Source: Buxus sempervirens
Lineage: Eukaryota > Streptophyta > Magnoliopsida > Buxales > Buxaceae
Reading direction: 5' to 3'
DNA length: 64,000 nt
NCBI GenBank assembly: GCA_947561395.2
Contig: OX387184.1
Location: forward strand, 9,900,205 to 9,964,204
Shown here: one piece after another, positions 11,822 to 24,969 of the stretch
Layout: each line of letters starts with the position of its first letter
Numbering within the stretch: the stretch's first letter is position 1
Translations under genes and position numbers: made by a program
The notes under the pieces: generated by a model
Seen by the model: only the letters and a program-made list of their open reading frames with translations
Database searches by the model: none
Told to the model about the DNA's origin: nothing

Positions 11822-12892
11822 TCAGACCCTAGAACTGGATTCAGAGACCTCTCTGGTATGGAACCTCCATGCGAAGAGGTAGTCCTTGGGATGGCAGGAT
11901 AATCTGCTAACATCACAGGGGGCGCTAATGGAGCTTTTCTTCTGTCCATTGCTGCCCCACTCTATCCTCACCTTGCAGGAAAACCCATTCGTGCTGCTGG
12001 GCACCGTTGAATCCGGGAGATCAAGCACAACCCCTCCACCTATCCTCCTGCATGCACTGCCCTTTAACCTTTGATCAGAGTTCGCCATGGAATCGAGCCA
12101 CACGCACTCTGGTTGCCCCACCAGTTCCTTGTACGCAGAATTTGCCAGCCTCACCCTGTTGTTTGAGTCTGATACCACCGCCGGCAAGGCCTCGGATTCA
12201 ACATCTTCCTCGACCTCCTCGGGCCTCTTAACTTGCATGTTGGGAGTTGAGCTTGGGTCCTCACTGATGCATCCCACACTGATGCTGGAACCAACCGGCC
12301 TTACCGGCTGAGGAGCTATAACGTTGCTGCATGTTTGTTCTTGCAGTTTGTGCAACAGATCCTTCTCTTCTGGAATTGCAGTGTTCAGGTTCAAGTCGAT
12401 TTTAGTCGTCTCGCTGCATTCGGGTTCAGGGGGTCTTGGCCCGGTTACCACAGGGCCGGCGGAGCGAAATGGGAGAAGTGGAAGTGTCACCAAATCAGCA
12501 GGAGCAGTTGCGAATTCACGGGTTGGAGCAGATACAGGAAACCCAGGGTAGCCATGAGCGAAACCCTGCAAAGGAATACCAAGGTGGGTTTTGGGGGCAA
12601 TGGATGGAACATGACAAGGAGAAGAGAATTGAAGTAGGTGTGTTCTTGGTCTCTTGTGGGTAAGAGGTGACAGACCTGCCCTGCTTCTCTTTCTGGTCCT
12701 TGTAGGCTTGGTGCCGAAAAGGGGTGAGAAGTTTCTGAATAAAGGTGACTGCTGAGTCGTCTGAAGACTTGATGTGCTATCTATTAGGGGATTAAAAGGA
12801 AGCTCAGGTCTGGGAGCGATGGGCCTGTACCTGGACATAATCTGATCAGTTTTGGAAGAAGAAGAGTAAAAGCTTAGAGAGTGGATCATCAT
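11822..12892 (-). CDS. DUF7950-family protein with EAR-like motif
   Basis: A single-exon gene of 356 aa, function unknown. The N-terminus KTDQIMSRYRPIAPRPE matches the start of a plant family usually read as D(K/R)IM.R(F/Y)RPIAP(K/R)P. A basic patch TKPTRTRKRSR (about residues 60-72) could be a nuclear signal. IDLNLN at residues 165-170 fits an EAR repression motif (LxLxL or DLNxxP type). The conserved C-terminal domain starts near residue 247 with VRLANSAYKELVGQPECVWL and continues with RRIGGGVVLDL, NGFSCKVRIEWG and DYLFAWRFHT. Translation may start at Met1 (12892) or at Met19 (12838), where family similarity begins. A nuclear, possibly repressive, role is inference from the EAR-like and basic motifs only. 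Confidence 0.85.
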   Translation of the reverse strand: MMIHSLSFYSSSSKTDQIMSRYRPIAPRPELPFNPLIDSTSSLQTTQQSPLFRNFSPLFGTKPTRTRKRSRAGLSPLTHKRPRTHLLQFSSPCHVPSIAPKTHLGIPLQGFAHGYPGFPVSAPTREFATAPADLVTLPLLPFRSAGPVVTGPRPPEPECSETTKIDLNLNTAIPEEKDLLHKLQEQTCSNVIAPQPVRPVGSSISVGCISEDPSSTPNMQVKRPEEVEEDVESEALPAVVSDSNNRVRLANSAYKELVGQPECVWLDSMANSDQRLKGSACRRIGGGVVLDLPDSTVPSSTNGFSCKVRIEWGSNGQKKSSISAPCDVSRLSCHPKDYLFAWRFHTREVSESSSRV

Positions 12893-14312
12893 GACCCGCT
12901 TTGCTTCCCGGCCTCTCGCTTCAAACGGGAGTTACGGAATGCCCACAAACCTGTCCGTCATGAACTACTACAAATTACTAACAAGTAAAAGAAAAAACAA
13001 AGAGATCAGAGGAAGAAGCAGTTACAGGAAGACAAACCGAGACGTACTTGTTGGTACTTGGAAGAGACGAGCCGCTTCGCCTTCGGTAAGGAAGTGAGGA
13101 GACTGGATATCTTGTGGTTTTTGTCTGTGGGGCATGCCTATGCCAATGCCAAGAGGGCAACATGTAGTAACATGGATCCAAGAAACGGTGACAAGTGGGC
13201 TTATAAGGTGTTACGTGTTGAGCAGTTTTCGCGAGAAAGACACCTGGAATTTGTAGCAAAAAAGGTGGTGGGTGTGGCTGGGATAGGGTCGGCTTTGAAG
13301 ACTCCCGGGCTCCCACGCAGTGAGAAATCAGGGACTGGTTGACATTTAAGTGTTTTGTACTCCCACACCGCATCGACAACTTAGGGCAATAAACGCGTGT
13401 GGGTTGGGCGGACATGCGTGACTACACTTAACAGTACTACTGTTTGGTACGGTTTGTTTGGACGCGTAGAGTCCGCTGGTTTGGCAAGGGTCAGGGTCCA
13501 ATCGGTGGCGCGTGGCAATCAACGAACCGTGATCTGATTGGACCGGGTTTGGGGAAGCCTCTATTGCGGTGGAGACACGTCGTGGGCATGCGAATAAGCG
13601 GGGACCAGAGTGTCGACAAATAGGGTTTGTGCTTTGGAAGGCGTGACTGCGAGAGGATTTCCAGTCGACATCGGTTGGCAGGCTTGAATTGCGTAAAGTC
13701 GAAACATCAAATCTATTAGTCGAATCCTAAACCCTAAAATTTCCAGTTTCATTGAATCTTTGTCCTTTTTTTTTTTTTGGGTAATCTTCATTGAATCTTT
13801 GTCGCCTCGCTGCTTCGCTACAGTTAAAGCTTAAAAATGACGAGAATGACTTTGATTTTAGTTTGCTAATAGTTTTATAGTTCTAAAAATTGAACTTTTC
13901 GACATTGCATGAGATGAAATCTATGATTTCACCGCGCATGAAACGTGATGATGGATGGCCATTTTCAATAGAGGGGCCCACACTTCAAAATGCATACCAG
14001 CGTGTGACTTCACTGAACCACCAGATTTTGGCATAGAAGAAATGCTCACTTTGACCACACACGAAGCAATGTACATTTATTAAAACTATTACAAGAGTGG
14101 ATCAGCCACGTGAAAAGTTTCTTGTACACGAATTTGACGTTTTCGCCTTTGATGGTAAACAGTGGAGGAAGGACATTTAGACGTAACAGATTTGTTAAAC
14201 GTCTGCTTGGATTCATAGGCATCGTGGGGTAGCTTATTTTAAAATGTAATTTCAAAGTGCAAATTTCAACGTTCAGGAGAATTAGCCTTTAACAAACTGC
14301 TTTTGTAGAAAG
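12893..14312. other. Promoter side of the DUF7950 gene and intergenic DNA
   Basis: No protein is recognisable. The open frames on both strands at about 12978-13415 overlap and have no family features; they probably reflect the locally higher GC of a gene 5' region. The stretch holds one tail-only insertion at 13765-13786. Confidence 0.5.
13765..13786 (-). mobile_element. Tail-only retroposon insertion (T-run plus gggtaatc)
   Basis: A 22-bp insert (a T run then gggtaatc, i.e. gattaccc plus poly-A on the minus strand) is bounded by perfect 17-bp direct repeats ttcattgaatctttgtc at 13748-13764 and 13787-13803. This is the structure of an extremely 5'-truncated LINE-type insertion. Confidence 0.75.
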
Positions 14313-14487
14313 AAAATAGAAGCCTCAGCAGACCTCCTAGCAAATTTTGCTTTAGATAATTTACCTAAGCCCCCTCACTTTTTGAGTAGTGTTTTGTATG
14401 ATGATCATAGTGCTAGAACCACTGCCTGTTTTGTAAGTTCTATGTCTGCTTGATATAATAAAATCTTGTTTATCCCAAAAAAAAGAG
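14313..14487 (+). mobile_element. 5'-truncated LINE, 3' end with RNase H tail
   Basis: From 14320 the plus strand reads EASADLLANFALDNLPKPPH and continues open to a stop near 14453. This matches the C-terminal end of the RNase H domain of the LINE at 38-44 kb (ADLLANFAIDN). It is followed by a short 3' UTR ending tttatccc and an A-run at about 14479-14486. Only about 170 bp of the element was inserted or survives. No convincing target duplication was found. Confidence 0.7.
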
Positions 14488-15137
14488 AGAAAGCGACAGC
14501 TGACTACTCCCGATAGCTAGTTATCTAAGGAAGTACCATTCCTTTTTACATTCTTTGACAGTGAAATTAGCCTTTTGTACATCGCAACCTAATCTGAGCT
14601 CAATATTTGTAGACACGCAGTCATTAATTTCATCAAATACCCCCAAGCATTTCGGTCCGGTTCTATCTTCCGAGCATAAATCTTTGCAAAGCTGCCACAA
14701 TTCTTTGTTGAACATCGCAACCTAAATTGAATTCAATCTCATTTGCTTTTATCTTCAATTGCTTTTTTTGCATTGACTTTCTATTCTTCCCACCATTTAT
14801 CTCGAGTTTTCAACAATCATCTCTTTGCAACACCGATTTTTAGTTTCTAACATTCTTTTCCACAAAGCTAATTGGTCTTCCAGCAGTCCCATAAAATTTT
14901 CTTTCCATTAACATGCATATGCAGCTAGCACACAACACTCAGGAAGCACATTGATTCTTATCTGTCACAAAGTAAAGTAGACAAGAAATACCCTGACCCC
15001 TTCTATTACTTTACCCTAAAGGCAAGTGAATATATTACAACTTGGTGGATTCTTGTCTATGGCAAAGTAGGCAGATAAGACACAACACTGATTCTCAGCT
15101 CGCTAGGTGAAGAAGAATGGTAGCAGCTACCTCCAAG

Positions 15138-18100
15138 TTACGATCTATTAACAGTAATTCCACTCATATCAGGATGCAGCTTCTTCATATAATATTTAGA
15201 ATTACGGGAAAGATTTATCCTTCTTCTCCTTGCCTCAGGAATGGATTCAACAGAACACTCTGAGAAACCACGCCTTACAAACCTGTAAAACGAACACGAA
15301 GAATATTCATTTTCTGAAAGGGGGAGCATCGCACTAGTGAAGCACAAAAGGACAATAAATGACTGAAAAACAGCAAATAGCTGCTCATTTCTTTGGGCAG
15401 TCACAATGTCGTCCACTTGAAAGTTATACAACCAACACTGCCATGAGAAAAAAGTCAGGACACACTGATTCATTTCTACAGGGCCCTAAATAAATTATGA
15501 GACTGCAAACTTCCAAAGGAAAGTTAGGCTGGGTGGTTAAATCGTTGAACTGCTATCGATAACAATCCTTCCATTAGAAAGGTTAAGAGTGCCTCTTCAT
15601 GAAATGACTTTGAAACATGTTTATGCATGTGCAGGTTCCAAATATTACAAGAACTTATGTTTTCATGGATGATTTTCCTTTTTTCTTTTACCTTTTTGGT
15701 AGCATTGTTTCTCTACTGACGACTTAAAGATGCATTATGCATATGGTGATACTAGGTGTTTCAAAATAAATAAGGTGTTGAGAAGTTTGTGAGATCCTTG
15801 CTGGTAGGTATTCAACCAAAGCTTTGTCAATGGACTTGAATGTCAGCCCCTTGGATCCCAAAAGTCATGAACCATCTTATCAACTAGTATCCTTTTCCAT
15901 ATCCTATGTGGAGACAGTATCTTCCCCCAGGCCCCTTCTCTTCCAACCGTTTATGGAAAGACTTGGGCAGCTTGCACACTTATTGTGTTCATTTGAACTC
16001 CATACTAAACAGAATCAAAATTCATGACATTTCCTAGAAAAAAAAAAAGGGAGGTGGGATTAGGCTTTATCCTTAGATATACGTGCGCAAAGAATGGACA
16101 GTAAGTGGACCATCCATTCCTTCAGTATAATATAGCCCAAGATACTAATTTTCTTCCACAAAATGACTAACATCAATTAGGTTATTTCTAGCAGTCATTT
16201 GTCCATAATTAGTACAGTGGAGATTTCCAGGCTTCAGTAAAAAGGGCAAGCTGATATACTGATCCCCTTTTTACACAGTGTTTTTGGTGATCCGAGAAGA
16301 GAGAGGATGTTTTTTAGCAGTGGTAGAGCACTACAAAAGCTGCACATCTTGGATCGTGATTTATCCTGAGTCCAAAGACCTTGCTGTGTGAATAATTGTG
16401 AAACAATTGTCCATTATAGCACCATCTTAACCCCAGATGTTGCTTCATCTATTTTGTTCCCCATAGAGATGGAGATACCAAATTGAACTTTGAAGCCTCT
16501 CCTCAAGCAAGGGTTGGTAGCTTCTTCAAGGATCATAGCAGGCCTGTTATAAATACCTATTCAAGGCTTATATTAGGAACAGAGATTCTACATCAGCTGA
16601 GCTATTATAAATGCCTATTCAGGATTTATATTAGGAAAAGAGATTCTACACCAGCTGAGCTATTTGCATTACTAACTGGACTAAAGAAGCAAGAACTCTT
16701 CACATGGACACTTTAAAGATAAAGGGTGACCAGCATTATACAGTTTGGCTGCCTTCCCCTGAGTGGTATACCTAAAATTTCCAAACATCTAGTTCATTTG
16801 GCGGACTCATTGGCTGGCTGACAGAACACCTTGCTCATTCTTGTTTCACAATCTACAAATGACTTTGCAGATAATTTGGCCAAAGATGGGTTGAAGAGAG
16901 CTGAGTTATCCTAAGGCATTCCTGAGAGTGAAGTGAGAGGGTCATGTACCCAAAGAGCATTGTAGCATTATTGTGTGTCATTGGGTAACATCTTGTTTCA
17001 TGTGTCTTTTTGATATATATATATATATAGAAAGATGGATGGATGGATACATATAAAATACAAACACAAACAAATATATATCTATATGTATGTGTGGTGT
17101 TTTCATTACGATGTTCATCATGGTAATGTGCTCTTACCTCACACACAAACCATATCAATTGTCAGTCACTAAAAAAATTATATTTTCAATCTTACTGAGA
17201 AATTAGGGTTATACAGTGTAAAAATCGTCATATTTGAGGAAATGTGGATACAAGAAATTATGGATTTCCCGATAGAATTCCAAGTTCCAGCATTTTTAGC
17301 ACAAAATTTTCTTTTCTTTCTTTTTTTTCCCCCCTATTTAGGAGCTTTGAGCAAGATGATGGTTTGTCCATAGGTTCTGTTTTGAGAGGGAACCACTATC
17401 CAGCTGGTTGTTAGGGATCCTTAGAAGGGTTATTAAGCACCTTTACATCGCTACATAGCACATTTCTAATGTACCAAGACTCATAACTCAAATGGTCCCT
17501 CATATGGATTGCAATGATAAAAATCATCTTAATTGAAACACATTTCATAATCCGATTTAAACACTCTTTTTCTTCAGAAATTCTCCAGCAATTTTCTATA
17601 CCATCTTAAAAGATGTGAAAATCTGATGGAAAAAACATTTTACCACTGATTTTAGGTACACTGTCTGTTTAGTTGGATTCAACATCCATCATATGGTCAG
17701 TTCCAACCCTTCACAACGAAGGGTTGTATTGCTAAATTTTGTGTTTAAAAACACTTTGTAAAACAGGTCTTTTGAATACGGAAATCGTGATCCAGGTAAC
17801 ATAAGGTTAAATGTCCCAGTAAGTTAAAAAGAAAAAAAAGGAGTAATCCTACAAGTAAATTAGGGATGGATAAAACAGGATATAGAAAGATTTAACCCTA
17901 CTGCTGGTATTTAAATATAGGCAACAAACATACCAATCTGCAGTACGGGTTGTCAGCAGGAAAAGCATCTCCAATCCAAGTGCTGAAGCCTTCTTCTCAA
18001 TATAATCTGCAAAATTTTTCATTTAAAAAGTGGCTAATGTGCAAGGAACTACCAAAGCACCCTTGCCCAATGTATATGGCAGCATAATTCACTACCATAA

Positions 18101-21100
18101 AAACTGAAGTAACATTGTCATTCACTAGAAAAAAAAAATAAAACCAAAACCTTAAAAGCTTGCTGATAATTGATTGAACAATGATAACATAATGAAAAAG
18201 TAAATATCTTTAAAACTATTATACCAAGACAGTTTCTCATATTATCATCAAATAAAAGGTTCAACTGGTGCCACTATTACTATATTTCTATTGTTTCCAT
18301 TTTTTTAACCGCAAAACAAAATAAAGCGATTAATAAGATGTTCCCATCTCAGCAGTTTGTTCGTGGGGGGAGATTAAGATTCATTCATTGAGTGGCTACA
18401 GGAGGAAGCATAGTGTCATGGAGGTTGGCACTTGGCAGTTTCAGTCTGGCTCATCCATTTCTTAGCTGTAGCAATTATACATATATAGATTACTTGCATA
18501 AGTGAACGGATCAGAAAATAATTGGACACAGAAGCTGGCCAAGAAAAAAGCGAGTGAATCTATTATTTTGTTTGGAAATGAAGGTCTAAAATGCATATAT
18601 CCTGGTTCTAGATCTTGCTTACATCACTGCTATATTTCATTTTTTTTTTTCCAATTGTTTTTTCTCATCTTACGTAGTGAGCATGAATGATGCCACTTGT
18701 TACACTTGCTTGTTTCTTTCTTAATATAAATAAAATTTCACCAAAAAATTCATTAAAACCTTTTTTGCCCCATTTATTTGAGTTTCCCAAGCTTAGAAGT
18801 ATGAAATTTGACGAAATTTAAAACATTTGAGAGCATGTATATGCATTAAAAATCAACCAACCCCTTTTTCTGTAGGGAAACATAGAAATTGAGAATTTAT
18901 CATGGAATATTCATCAGTTTTTTCAGAAAAACGTGAAGATTTTGTTCTTACATAAGTTTTTAACAGACGATTTAATCTTAGTAAAGCTTTGAGAAAAAAC
19001 ATAGCTGATTTGACTTTGAATTTTTTATTCTTGTAGCTATGCATTATAGTGAATCACTGGTTCATTACTGTAGGTGCTTCTTTGGGCTCACAATCCAAAT
19101 GTATGAGTTTGTTGTTGTGGCGTCTGAAATGTGATCTAAGACCGAGTAGGAGAGAGACAAAGCATATATGGGCCTAAACTTCCATGATACAACAGTTCAC
19201 ATGTTGTTGCTTGAACCAAATGGGAGGTTAATTGAAAAGGTGCAGTACACAGGCAATGGCTGAAGGATGAAAAAGAGAGATGAACAAGTGAGACAAATGC
19301 CAACAACTTTTAGATCTCACGAGACATCTTTCGTAAATGGTGCTTACACTCGCTAGTCCCTTCCCCAACTTCCATATCTTACTTAGGAGGGAATTTCTTT
19401 ATAGATATTCTAAGTCTCAAAGTGAGAGAAATAAGATTTGAACCTACCTCTTTCAATGATCATAAGTAGGTCTTTCATACATGAATAACATCCCTATGAT
19501 GGTGATAAGTGTCACCTTATTTTTCTTTCTCCTCAAGCAAAACACATAATAAAACAATCATATCTTCTAGGAGGGAACAACTCATCCTAATAAGGTATGC
19601 CTTTTAATTAGTAGTTAAACCCTCTTAAAATGCTAGTTCCAAATATTATTGAGGTATAAACCTCACGGTTATATGGATTGATATGCAACCCATTGAACTT
19701 TTCTAATAAAATTACCACAACCTAGGTCTGGATGTTGGGGCCTAACCTCACCACTGCACAGTGCCAACACCCATGCACTTAATTCCATATTTTAAGGACA
19801 ACCGCACTCCACCTAAGAAAGCCTCTTTTTTGGTGATGGGTATCATGATCTCACCTTATTAAAAAAAAATTTTAAAAAGGAAATGAATGAACAAATAATG
19901 CCTAAAAACTCATGTTATAAATCGATGAATACTAATTCACTTCATTCAATGCTGTATACATATTTCTAAGAGCCAGGTCTTAAATTTTCTCAAGGCTTAA
20001 GCATTGAAGGGATCAAATTTTGATTATCCTGAACTTGCACTTCCAATGGGTGCAGAGACTAAAATAGTGAAATATTATCACCATGTTTCAAAGTGCTTAG
20101 AAACACTTTCAGTCACAAAATTTGCATCGAATGTGGGTCTTGGTGCATAACAGGACAGATGTTCAGCAGACCATACTTGACTACAGTTCAAGATCCTTAA
20201 AGATCAAATTACGGAACCCTCATCCATAAATTCAGTTTTACCATTGAGATTATCAAATCAGTCATTCAAGCTGGATGGTTCTAAATCTCATAAAATAACG
20301 GAATAAAGACAAGTACAAATGAAGTATGCCTTCCAGTAATTATAGAATGCAACAAACATAAAACATTACAGATTCAACTATCTCTTCAACACAAGGGAAA
20401 ATGTTTAAACAGGAAGAAGTGGAAATCAAGGAATAAAGAGAAAAATAAAGAAAATATATATCTACATCGTGAGAAATAAACTTTCTGAACTCTATTTTAT
20501 CAATCTCAACTGCAAGCAGCATCAGAACTTAAGTTACAACAAAACATAAGAATATTAATCTTCCTATCTCAGGCAGCTTACAATGGACAAACAAAATAAA
20601 GAAATACTATGTAATCAAATTTCAATTTCATACCAAGTAATTTGTCTCCCTGTCCTTGTCCACGACATTCAGGAGAAACAGCAATAGCAGCAACCTCCCC
20701 ACATTTCTCTTCAAAGAAAGGGAAAAGAGCAGCACATGCAATAATATGACCTTCTCGTTCCACAACCACAAATGAATCCAGTGCACGAAGAAGCTAAGTC
20801 ATCAGAAGCACAGCAGCTTGATTACAGTTTGTAGGAAAGATGCAATGCATTTGGATCAATTGTGTCACAACTGCTACTTATCCAGATACAAAAAAGGAGA
20901 ATTTGAAGTGGGAAAAGGAAAGCACAAACCTCTCCATCAGTTCTTCGGACAAACGTGCCAGATTCTGCCAGAGGTTGCATAATTTGTTTAATTCCATCGA
21001 AATCCAACCTTGTGGCTGGTCGTGTTCCTTCATAAAGATCACTGACAAAGTAACAATAGCAGTTAAAAAGAAAAATCCCAAATCATACTGGAACTTTGGG

Positions 21101-24100
21101 TCCAGGATAACTTTGATATGAATAATAAGATACTCAATTTATCACCACATCTATGCAAAATGTTCAGCCAAAAAAAAAACACTCAACCTGCAATTACAAT
21201 AGTATGCCCAAATGGTTGGGTTGGCAGCAACCTTATTTTAGTCGGATTATGAATGCATTTCTTACGATCTAGATACACATATATTCCAAGAATATTCAAA
21301 TTGTTAATATGTTCTTCCCTTTTTCCTTGCTGGCTTTTTTATTGGTAAAGAGAACTTAATTGAAAGACGGGAAAAAAATGCTTCACTAACTAATAGGCAG
21401 ATTAGGGAGGTTGGGGAGAAGAGTTCTTATTGTTTTGAGAGCTCTTGGTTATCCATTATATTGTTTCTATACTCTTCTATCTCAATGAATTTTCATCACT
21501 TACATAAAAAAAAATTGTTTTTTTTTGGGGGGGGGGGGGGGGGGGGCGCGGGGTGTGTTAGTCAATGCATAAACAAACACATTGCAAGGCATGGGTACAC
21601 ACGCATATTTACAAACAAATATATAAGTAAATATAAGGATTCAGATAATAAGAGATTCAGTCAAAGTCTTAAATTGGCTGAGAAAAGGCAAATACTCCTT
21701 TACCTGAGATTGGGACTGACAATACCAAAAATATATAGTAATACAAAACATCTGTATGGTTATTGAAGAATCAAGATAAAAAATACATTGTTCCTACAAT
21801 CAGGGCTAAATTTTAAAGGAACTTCATCCAAGATGAAAATTAGAAAGGATTCCGAACCATATGGTACCCAAATTGAAGTACAGAAGCGCATTGGAGAGAG
21901 CAATTATAGTGGTTGACAAAATTACTTGATGGAATTTTAAGGACTATAAATGCTAAATGCTTGAAGGAAAAGCATAAAAGTACCCTCATGTAAGAGAAAA
22001 GGTGATGTTCATAAATGTATACTAACGACTTGACTAGAGATATGTTTTTTGACAGATAGAGAGGGAGGAACAGGATCTGCATTGCAAACCCTAATTACTT
22101 TGGTTATTGAATTGTCTAGTTATATATTTATATCGATATGAAAAGAATGCAACAGAAGAGAAGTAAGAAAATAAAACTGCATAGTTGATCTAGTATGCTA
22201 AGTACACAATTCAAACCAAAACTGAGCTCGATGCTTAGATTAGCAAAATTAAATGGACAAACAAGCAAGCAGGTATTACAAATTTACAATAGTATTTGGA
22301 TGAAATGGAAAACTCATTAAAGGAGTCTACATGAGGAGATACGTTACCTAGCCACCATTGTTCCCTTGCCATCTCTTTGAAACAACTCCAACAGTAAAGC
22401 TCCACCAATAGTACCATCTAATAGATGAACTCTTTGAACACCACCCTGAAACAAAATATGAATATTAACATTAACAGTGCACACCCCACACAAAAAATAC
22501 ACATCATGTGGAGAATATTCCTAGTAACTGGATTTTGCAAGAATTTTCTCACTGTATTATCTCATGGTCATTTCCGGGCATTTCAACACATTCATGACAT
22601 TTACCCATGGTAATAGGAGGCTATGTTGCTATTACCGAATTTCAGTAATTGGAATGCATCTGTGAGGAACGGATAAGGGAAATTGCAATAATCGCTTTAA
22701 GTAGGAAGGCCAAAGGCCTGCTTACGAGCTGCTTAATACACGTCACATGAACACCTCTATGAATCTAGCATACAAAACCTAAGGCCAGTAAACTTGTCAT
22801 TATCACACTTTCTATGCTGCCATACCAAATTATCTCCTAAAACCTCAATCTAACACCTTATAAATCCTGTTACTAACAAGAGCCCCATTTTTTCTGATCA
22901 GTAACTAGAGCTTTTGATTCTCAAGCTTCTTGGGCAAGGATCAATAAGAGACTGCCTTCCTGATTAGAAAAAAGCTAGTTCCAACCAGAAAATATTAAAC
23001 ATAGAAACAGAAACATACAACTTAGCATGATTCCATGGATGTTCCACAACTTTAAAACCAGTGATATGTTGTGTTCTTTTCATACATATTTGTAAGTAAA
23101 TTTTACCAAAAACTTATTTATCATACCATCTAATAAAAACACAATTTGAATTGGTAATTCTTGTGCCGGTGAAAAAGTTAAAACATGGATATTTATCATA
23201 GCAACGTATGTTTTTTATCCTTTGGATTTGATAAATTCTCATTATTACCAATCAAAAGAAATAATTTATCATAGCATCAACAAATACCTGCCAGTGTTAA
23301 TAATTTATTTGATTTGATGAAACAACACCATGAATCATGTCACTTAATTTATGATAAAAAATTAAAAACAAAGGTTTAAGAAGAAAAAAAAAATTTTGAA
23401 AGATAACGAAGGTATATATTACATCAAGAGAGGAAAACAAAGAAACATATTGGCACTCTCCCCAAAGAGAGGAATGTACCCAGAAAGTCATACAACATAA
23501 TCAGATTCCCTATTGTGCCTAAGTAAAGAAAGCACATCTAACCCCTCCAATAATGACATATTTTCAGCTCTTGGCTAAACTATCTACAAGTGAATTGGCT
23601 GATCTAGGTATATGGCTGAATGAGATGTTCAACATATATACCAATAAACGAGCCAATCCCACGAGTGAGAATAGTCACCAATGAGGGGGCTGGGCATTCT
23701 GAATCCCTATTAAAAAAAATAGGGATTTAAAATATGGTTATCATTGATTTTTTAAATTTTGAATAAATTATAGCACAGTCGAAAATCAATGGTAATAATT
23801 GAGAATGAAGTCGTTTATAAAAGCAATCATTTTCATCACCCAAAGCAGTTAGCAATAAAGAAGCGGACATCAATTAGGATATTGCACATATAGTTAGAGC
23901 CAAATAGCTTAAGTGGTGTGCTTGTAGAATAATATGTAATAAACATAATATAGTCAAACTTAAGGAAATTTTTATAAAACGACTTTTTGGTCAAAATTAC
24001 ACAGTCAGTGCTTAGCACAAAGCTGAAATATTTGTAGGATGAGAATTGCCAATATAAGGATGTTGTGATGGTTGTGTGAGAAGACCAGGAAAGATAATAC

Positions 24101-24932
24101 AAAGAATGATATGTTCTATGAAATTATAGCTGTCACCTAAATTGCAGATCAAATGAAGAAAAGTAAAGCTTTGTTTGGTATTGCTGTTCAAAAGTTCTTC
24201 TTTTATTTTGTAAGAAAAAAGATACTTTCAAAAAGCAATGATTGGTTAGTCATCCGTAAACTATTGCTTCTCAATAAAAGCAAAAAAGAATTTTTTTTTT
24301 TTTTTTTGGCTTCTTCAGAGAGGCAACAATTCATTGCTTCTCAATAAGAGCAAAAAACTGCTTGTGTGATTTTCTTCAAAATCTTAAAAAAATGCCTTTC
24401 CATTTTTTGCTTCTTCAGTTTTGAAACAAACATTTGAAAGCAAATCCAAATTGAATCTTAAGTTTAATATGGTTTAAATGGGATTTGAATCCAACTAGTT
24501 GAACTGTTGAAGGATAAGCCCAGCCCTCTAGCAATCCTTTTTCAGGACTTTACTTAAAAATAATAGACGGCAATTTGGATTTCCTTGAAAGCATGGTATA
24601 TAACATAAATAGAAACAATAAAATATAAAACTTATAAGCCATGGTACTTTGTCCGATTCATTGTTTTTACATAGCTAACTTCGAAATCCTCCTCCCACAC
24701 TCCTAATTATTACTAAGGCCAAAAATCCCTTCCCAAGAACAGATAAAAGAGACCTTTTATGACAAGTATCGATTTGTATTTGAAGTATAACATACTAGAG
24801 ACTAGGAGCTACTGGAAACCTTGTCAGCCCTAGGATAATCTGGATATGGCTTTCCAGTGCTTAGACGACTTTACTTGGGATGGGGATTTTACCCCTGCCT
24901 AGCCATATGACAATTGATAGAGAGAGAGAGAG

Positions 24933-24969
<37 letters not shown>

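Noticed and set aside
12978..13415. 145-aa minus-strand and 94-aa plus-strand frames upstream of the DUF7950 gene
   Set aside because: They overlap each other, have no family features and lie where the gene's 5' region is expected.
14300..14500. Target duplication for the truncated LINE
   Set aside because: The only candidate (agaaag) is too short in A-rich DNA.
15824..16027. 67-aa plus-strand frame in NAGS intron 9
   Set aside because: Could be more LINE or other transposon debris, but no diagnostic motif was found.
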